A stretch of 64,000 nucleotides of DNA from Crateriforma conspicua (GTDB lineage Bacteria > Planctomycetota > Planctomycetia > Pirellulales > Pirellulaceae), in NCBI RefSeq assembly GCF_007752935.1, contig NZ_CP036319.1, positions 1,736,001-1,800,000 of the forward strand, in the 5' to 3' direction. Positions 59,623-64,000 of the stretch are shown here, piece after piece; the first letter of the stretch is position 1; every line of letters starts with the position of its first letter. The notes below the pieces were generated by a model. It was not told the origin of the DNA and made no database searches. It saw only the letters and a program-made list of their open reading frames with translations. The position numbers were made by a program, and so were the translations under genes.

Positions 59623-62600
59623 TCAAGCGTCCTTCGCAAAGCGTTCGTCTCGGATACCCAGCCGCAACTTCCACTCCATCGCACTGCAATACAAAACCGG
59701 CACGATAAACATCGTGATGATTGCGATGAGCATGCCGCCGAAACTGGGGATCGCCATCGGCACCATAATGTCGCTGCCACGGCCGGTCGATGTCAGGATT
59801 GGAATCAATGCCAGGATTGTCGTCGCCGTGGTCATTAAACACGGTCGAACGCGTCTCATGCCGGCAGCCACAGTGGCTTCGCGAGCGTGCTGGGCGTTCT
59901 CGATGCGATCCTTGCGGAAGCTTTCGTCAAGGTACGATGCGATCACGACGCCATCGTCGCTGGCGATGCCGAACAGGGCCAAGAAGCCGACCCAAACGGC
60001 AACACTTAGGTTGATCGTTTTGACTTGGAACAGCTCACGCATGTTGGTGCCGAGTAAGCTGAAATCGAGGAACCATTCGGTCCCGTACAACCATAGCATG
60101 ATGAAACCGCCCGCCCACGCGATCAGGATGCCACTGAAGACTAGCGATGTTGTGATGGCTGATTTGAATTGCAGGTACAGAATCAAGAAGATGATCCCGA
60201 GTGCGAGTGGTAACACGATTGCCAGCGTTTTTTGCGATCGGATTTGGTTTTCGTAGTTGCCTGCGAACGTGTAGGTGACTCCAGCGGGCAGCGTGAACTC
60301 GCCCGAGTCAATCTTCGATTGCAAAAATGCCTGAGCATCCTCAACGACGTTGACTTCCGCTTCGCCCGGCTTCTTGTCGAACAAAACGTACCCAAGCAAG
60401 AACGTGTCTTCGCTCTTGATGACTTGCGGACCTCGCGTGTAGCGAATGTCGGCGAGTTGTCCGAGCGGGATTTGCGATCCGGTCGGCGTTGGAACTAGAA
60501 TCCGTTCGAGCGATTCGAGATCGTCCCGCAGTTCGCGGGCGTAACGCACTCGCACCGGGAAACGCTCACGACCTTCGACGGTCGTTGTGATCTGCCGGCC
60601 GCCAATCGCAACTTCGATCACGTCCTGCACGCTGCGAATGTGCAGTCCGTATCGTTTGATCGCATCGCGGTCGATGTCGATCTCCAAGTACGGCTTGCCG
60701 ACGATGCGGTCAGCGATGACGGCTGACGATTGGACCGTTGGAATTTGCTTCAACAGCGATTCCAATTCCAAGGCAACCCGCTCGATCGTTTCCAGGTCCG
60801 GGCCTTTCACCTTCATCCCCATCGGCGCACGCATGCCGCTCTGCAGCATCACGATCCGAGCCGCGATCGGTTGCAGTTTAGGAGCGGACGTCGTGCCTGG
60901 AATCTGGGCCGCCGTCGTGATGGCTTGCCAAATGTCGTCAGGCGTGCGTATTTCGTCTCGCCATTGCCGGAACGGACGACCGGTGGGATCAAGGATCAGC
61001 TCACCGTCGTCGTCGCGGATATACTCGTTTGCTTCCGTGTCATAGCGGAAGTTCAGCCGGTGACCGTCTTCGTCGGTTTTGTATTCCGACTTGTAGGTGA
61101 TGTAGGTTTCGATCATCGACACGGGTGCCGGATCAAGCGGAGTGTCGGCGCGACCAATCTTACCGACGACCGATTCGACTTCGGGGATCGAGACGAGCAG
61201 TTGGTTCTGCAACTGCAACACGTCCATCGCTTCACCGATCGAAGCGTGCGGCATCGTGGTGGGCATGTAGAGGAACGAGCCTTCGTCGAGCGGCGGCATG
61301 AATTCTTTGCCGAGTCCCGGTAGCACGTTGGTTGCTGTTCTCCAAGGACCGGACTCCCGAACAGTCGAATCTGAAATGCCAACCATCGAGAACGCCTTGG
61401 GAACGAAACCAAAGACCTTGTCGAAACCCAACCAAGCCGATCCACCGAACAACAGGATCGCAGTTGGCAAGCAGAGAAACGCGAGCTTGTGATTCAGGCA
61501 CCAACGCAGGATCGGTTCGTACAGGAATCGTTGAAAGACAGTAAAGAAGCCGAGGATGCCGCCAATCAATCCGCCGACGAACAGCAAATTCAGTAGCAAA
61601 CCTTTCTGCGGTCCCAGCGGCAACCACTCCTGCGTCAGCAGAACACCGACGACTATCGCCGCGAGTGCACTGGCCGCGTACGGTCCGAAACGGTGGTAAC
61701 GCTCAGGAATCCGTTCTTCGTACAGTTTGTATGCGGACAGCACGATCAAGATTGCACCGACCCACCACGTCAACATCATCGACGCCGCAATACCGAGAAT
61801 CAGTAACGCGAACCAAGCCCCACGACGCAAACTCTTTGACTCAATGCGCCCGCCCATCAACACGTGGGCGGCTGGCGGAATGATTGTCAGCGCCACAATG
61901 ACGGATGCCGTGAGTGCAAACGTCTTGGTGAATGCGAGCGGACGAAACAGCTTTCCTTCCGCACCGATCATCGTGAATACTGGCAGAAAACTGACCACGG
62001 TCGTTGTCACGGCGGTCAGCACCGCACCGGCGACTTCGTGAGCCGCTTTGAAGATCACCGTCAACTTGTCGTCTTCGGGCGCAGCTTCATCCAGGTATTT
62101 GAGAATGTTCTCGGTGAGAATAATCCCCATATCGACCATCGTCCCGATCGCAATCGCGATGCCAGACAACGCCACGATGTTTGCGTCCACGCCAAACGTC
62201 TTCATGGCGATGAAGCACATCAAAACGGCCAGCGGTAGTAGCGCACTAATAAGAAATGAGCTGCGTAGGTGGACGACCATCACCAGGATCACGATGATTG
62301 TCACGAGGATTTCTTCAAACAGCGCTGTGTTCAACGTGCCCAGCGTCTCGTAGATCAACCCCGTGCGATCGTAGAAGGGCACGACCGCGACTTGACTGGT
62401 CGTAATCCATGTCGGCCACTGTTCTTGGGGCATGCCACGAAGATGCTTGACCCAGGCATCGCTACTGGCCGTCGCTCCCGTGATCGGTTCCAGGTCATGC
62501 CGGTCGGCGTAGAGATCAACTTCATCGGCCGACGTCTTTGTGTAATCGACAAGCACCTTCGTCGGCAGGCCCGGCGAAACTTCCTTGATACGCTGTTTGA

Positions 62601-63600
62601 TGTTCTTGATCGCTGCCAGCGGGTTGTATCCGTAACGCACGACCGCGACTCCGCCGACGGCTTCCGCACCGGCCTTGTCGAGCGCACCACGTCGGAGAGC
62701 CGGCCCGAGTGACACGTTGGCTACGTCGGCCACCGTGATCGGCACGTTGTCCGTCACTTTTACGACCGTCTTCTCGATGTCTTCGATATCCTCGATGAAG
62801 CCGAGACCGCGGATGACGTATTCCGCCTTGTTCAGTTCGATCGTCCGAGCACCCACATCAACGTTCGTCATGCGAATCGACTCAAACACCTTCGCAAGCG
62901 TCACTCCAGCGGCCCGCATCGCATCGGGATCAACGTCGATTTGGTACTCCTGAACGAAGCCGCCGATCGACGCGACTTCGCTGATCCCTTCCGCTGAAGT
63001 CAACGAATAGCGAACGTAGTAGTCTTGAATCGTTCGCAGCTCTCGCAAGTCCCAACCGCCGGTCGGGTTGCCATCAGGATCGCGGCCCTCGAGCGTGTAA
63101 AGATAAATCTGCCCCAATGCTGTCGCGTCCGGTCCGAGAGTCGGTTGCACGCCATCGGGCAAGGTACCGGCGGGCAAGCTGTTCAGCTTTTCCAGCACTC
63201 GCGTTCGCGACCAATAGAAGTCTGCGTCTTCGCCGAAGATGATGTAAATCGACGAGAAGCCGAACATCGAATAGCTGCGGATCGTCTTGACTTCGGGAAT
63301 GCCCAACAGCGCAACCGTCAACGGATAACCGATCTGGTCCTCGACGTCCTGTGGGCTGCGACCCATCCACTGCGTGAACACAATTTGTTGGTTCTCGCCA
63401 ATGTCGGGAATCGCGTCGACCGGCACGGGATCGCGAGGCAACACGCCGGTGTCCCAGTCAAACGGCGCGACCATGACGCCCCAGCCTAGCGTGGCAATGA
63501 CCAGCAACAGGACAACGAGCTTGTTGGTCAAGCAGAACCAGATCAGCCGGCCGAGGATCGAGCGTTTTGCGTATTCAATGGTTTCATCGTTGTCAGTCAT
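59623..63600 (-). CDS. cusA: Extended HME-RND copper/silver pump, CusA-like (second copy)
   Basis: 1325 residues, about 280 longer than typical CusA. N-terminal TM1 region LVVLLLVIATLGWGVMV; PVDAIPDIGENQQIVFTQW; relay GTMVDMGIILTEN. An 80-residue insertion in the first porter region (after DYTKTSADEVDLYAD) contains HLRGMPQEQWPTW. A second insertion (around 600-690) adds hydrophobic segments, and a third is seen around EYKTDEDGHRLNFRYD. Met motif VMLQSGMRAPMGMKVKG suggests Cu(I)/Ag(I). It is encoded 15 bases after an adaptor gene that runs off the window. Confidence 0.85.
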   Translation of the reverse strand: MTDNDETIEYAKRSILGRLIWFCLTNKLVVLLLVIATLGWGVMVAPFDWDTGVLPRDPVPVDAIPDIGENQQIVFTQWMGRSPQDVEDQIGYPLTVALLGIPEVKTIRSYSMFGFSSIYIIFGEDADFYWSRTRVLEKLNSLPAGTLPDGVQPTLGPDATALGQIYLYTLEGRDPDGNPTGGWDLRELRTIQDYYVRYSLTSAEGISEVASIGGFVQEYQIDVDPDAMRAAGVTLAKVFESIRMTNVDVGARTIELNKAEYVIRGLGFIEDIEDIEKTVVKVTDNVPITVADVANVSLGPALRRGALDKAGAEAVGGVAVVRYGYNPLAAIKNIKQRIKEVSPGLPTKVLVDYTKTSADEVDLYADRHDLEPITGATASSDAWVKHLRGMPQEQWPTWITTSQVAVVPFYDRTGLIYETLGTLNTALFEEILVTIIVILVMVVHLRSSFLISALLPLAVLMCFIAMKTFGVDANIVALSGIAIAIGTMVDMGIILTENILKYLDEAAPEDDKLTVIFKAAHEVAGAVLTAVTTTVVSFLPVFTMIGAEGKLFRPLAFTKTFALTASVIVALTIIPPAAHVLMGGRIESKSLRRGAWFALLILGIAASMMLTWWVGAILIVLSAYKLYEERIPERYHRFGPYAASALAAIVVGVLLTQEWLPLGPQKGLLLNLLFVGGLIGGILGFFTVFQRFLYEPILRWCLNHKLAFLCLPTAILLFGGSAWLGFDKVFGFVPKAFSMVGISDSTVRESGPWRTATNVLPGLGKEFMPPLDEGSFLYMPTTMPHASIGEAMDVLQLQNQLLVSIPEVESVVGKIGRADTPLDPAPVSMIETYITYKSEYKTDEDGHRLNFRYDTEANEYIRDDDGELILDPTGRPFRQWRDEIRTPDDIWQAITTAAQIPGTTSAPKLQPIAARIVMLQSGMRAPMGMKVKGPDLETIERVALELESLLKQIPTVQSSAVIADRIVGKPYLEIDIDRDAIKRYGLHIRSVQDVIEVAIGGRQITTTVEGRERFPVRVRYARELRDDLESLERILVPTPTGSQIPLGQLADIRYTRGPQVIKSEDTFLLGYVLFDKKPGEAEVNVVEDAQAFLQSKIDSGEFTLPAGVTYTFAGNYENQIRSQKTLAIVLPLALGIIFLILYLQFKSAITTSLVFSGILIAWAGGFIMLWLYGTEWFLDFSLLGTNMRELFQVKTINLSVAVWVGFLALFGIASDDGVVIASYLDESFRKDRIENAQHAREATVAAGMRRVRPCLMTTATTILALIPILTSTGRGSDIMVPMAIPSFGGMLIAIITMFIVPVLYCSAMEWKLRLGIRDERFAKDA

Positions 63601-63615
63601 GTTGAATTACTTGGC

Positions 63616-64000
63616 CTACAACTTTTCGACTTTGTCGGCACACTTCAGCATCGACGGGCCGTAGTACGGATTGCGAACTGCATCGTCGGACTGAATCCAA
63701 GATGCACCACGTCCCTCAAACGCCATCGGGCAATGCAGTTCGTAAAGAGCCGCGTCGGTGGGAAGGCCGAACATCCGCTCCAGGCTCAGCATCTGCTCAG
63801 ACAGCAACGCGAATCCGCTCCGCAAGGCGGCGAGGTCGCTTGCTTTCTGCATTCTTGCGACGATCTCGGACAAGTCGCGTTTCTCTTTGTTCCACATTTC
63901 GACCGCTTTGGACTCAGAGACGATCGGCAGCAATGAAGCCAATCGCTGATGCAACGGCTCGACGGCTTGCTTCGCACCCTCCAGATCGTCGGCCGCGAGC
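63616..64000 (-). CDS. Periplasmic adaptor, C-terminal DUF3347-like domain (5' end outside window)
   Basis: The frame is open to the window end and encodes at least 127 C-terminal residues: a helical region (LLPIVSESKAVEMWNKEKRD, LLSEQMLSLERMF), then LYELHCPMAFEGRGASWIQ and NPYYGPSMLKCADKVEKL. This matches the end of the adaptor at 34356 (HYYCPMVPGGGGDWMQPGG, NPYWGSEMLTCGEVV). So it is the C-terminus of a second CusB-like adaptor that pairs with the RND pump just downstream. The rest of the protein, including its barrel domains, is beyond the window. Confidence 0.75.
   Translation of the reverse strand, partial: LAADDLEGAKQAVEPLHQRLASLLPIVSESKAVEMWNKEKRDLSEIVARMQKASDLAALRSGFALLSEQMLSLERMFGLPTDAALYELHCPMAFEGRGASWIQSDDAVRNPYYGPSMLKCADKVEKL

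Noticed and set aside
1-64000. tRNA, rRNA or insertion sequence
   Set aside because: No cloverleaf with a conserved T-arm, no rRNA signature and no transposase motif was noticed.

Overview
The window looks like part of a planctomycete chromosome (Rhodopirellula/Blastopirellula-like). This is an inference from the style of the sequence: GC-moderate DNA, many small secreted Cys-rich proteins, CPMHPE-type heavy-metal-binding modules, unusually long HME-RND pumps and hairpin-forming GGGAGTTGGGAG-type repeats. No rRNA or tRNA gene was recognised, so the placement is not proven.

Region 1 (1-18066, all + strand, genes mostly overlapping or a few bases apart) is the late structural module of a siphovirus-like prophage or phage-derived element. 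In order it holds the end of a major capsid protein, two DUF2190-type capsid decoration proteins, an unusual insert of a lipoprotein papain-like protease and two membrane proteins, head-tail joining proteins, an HK97 gp10-like protein, a tail tube protein, tail assembly chaperone frames, a 1072-aa tape measure protein, and distal tail proteins. It ends in an accessory cassette: a 970-aa protein with a serine-rich domain of about 590 residues, followed directly by a glycosyltransferase-25/sulfotransferase fusion, two paralogous GT2 enzymes, a GT8-like enzyme, a radical SAM protein and a proline-rich protein. My main proposal is that these enzymes decorate the serine-rich stalk. The region ends at a bidirectional terminator (18118-18154). 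No integrase, terminase, portal or attachment site is inside the window.

Region 2 (18180-30714) is a copper-handling and mixed region. It has a cytosolic Csp3-like copper storage protein divergent from a Cu(I) P1B-ATPase, then a TolC-like protein, a Tat-exported multicopper oxidase, CsoR and a K+-channel-like protein. After these come secreted Cys-rich proteins (one with three CCAK..YCC..CCGK repeats), a PP2C/RsbU-type phosphatase, a GNAT acetyltransferase, a lipoprotein and a secreted protein with four CPVM..CC.GC repeats.

Region 3 (30829-64000, nearly all - strand) is a metal-efflux island. It carries four HME-RND pumps (two CusA-like, two CzcA-like) with periplasmic adaptors and outer-membrane factors. 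Each of the three complete pump/adaptor loci has a small secreted Cys/His-rich protein encoded at its head. It also carries an ECF sigma factor, a P1B-2 Zn/Cd/Pb ATPase, a CDF-like transporter, a CYP152 peroxygenase, a thioredoxin lipoprotein, an HMA-domain protein and other small secreted metal-binding proteins.

Two things link regions 2 and 3. First, a 17-bp dyad ATACC-N7-GGTAT lies upstream of the copper ATPase/Csp pair, the TolC-oxidase-CsoR operon, the CusBA operon and (4 of 5 matches in one arm) the ECF sigma gene, which points to one CsoR regulon. Second, palindromic hairpin elements lie between genes and, in two cases, inside reading frames without breaking them.
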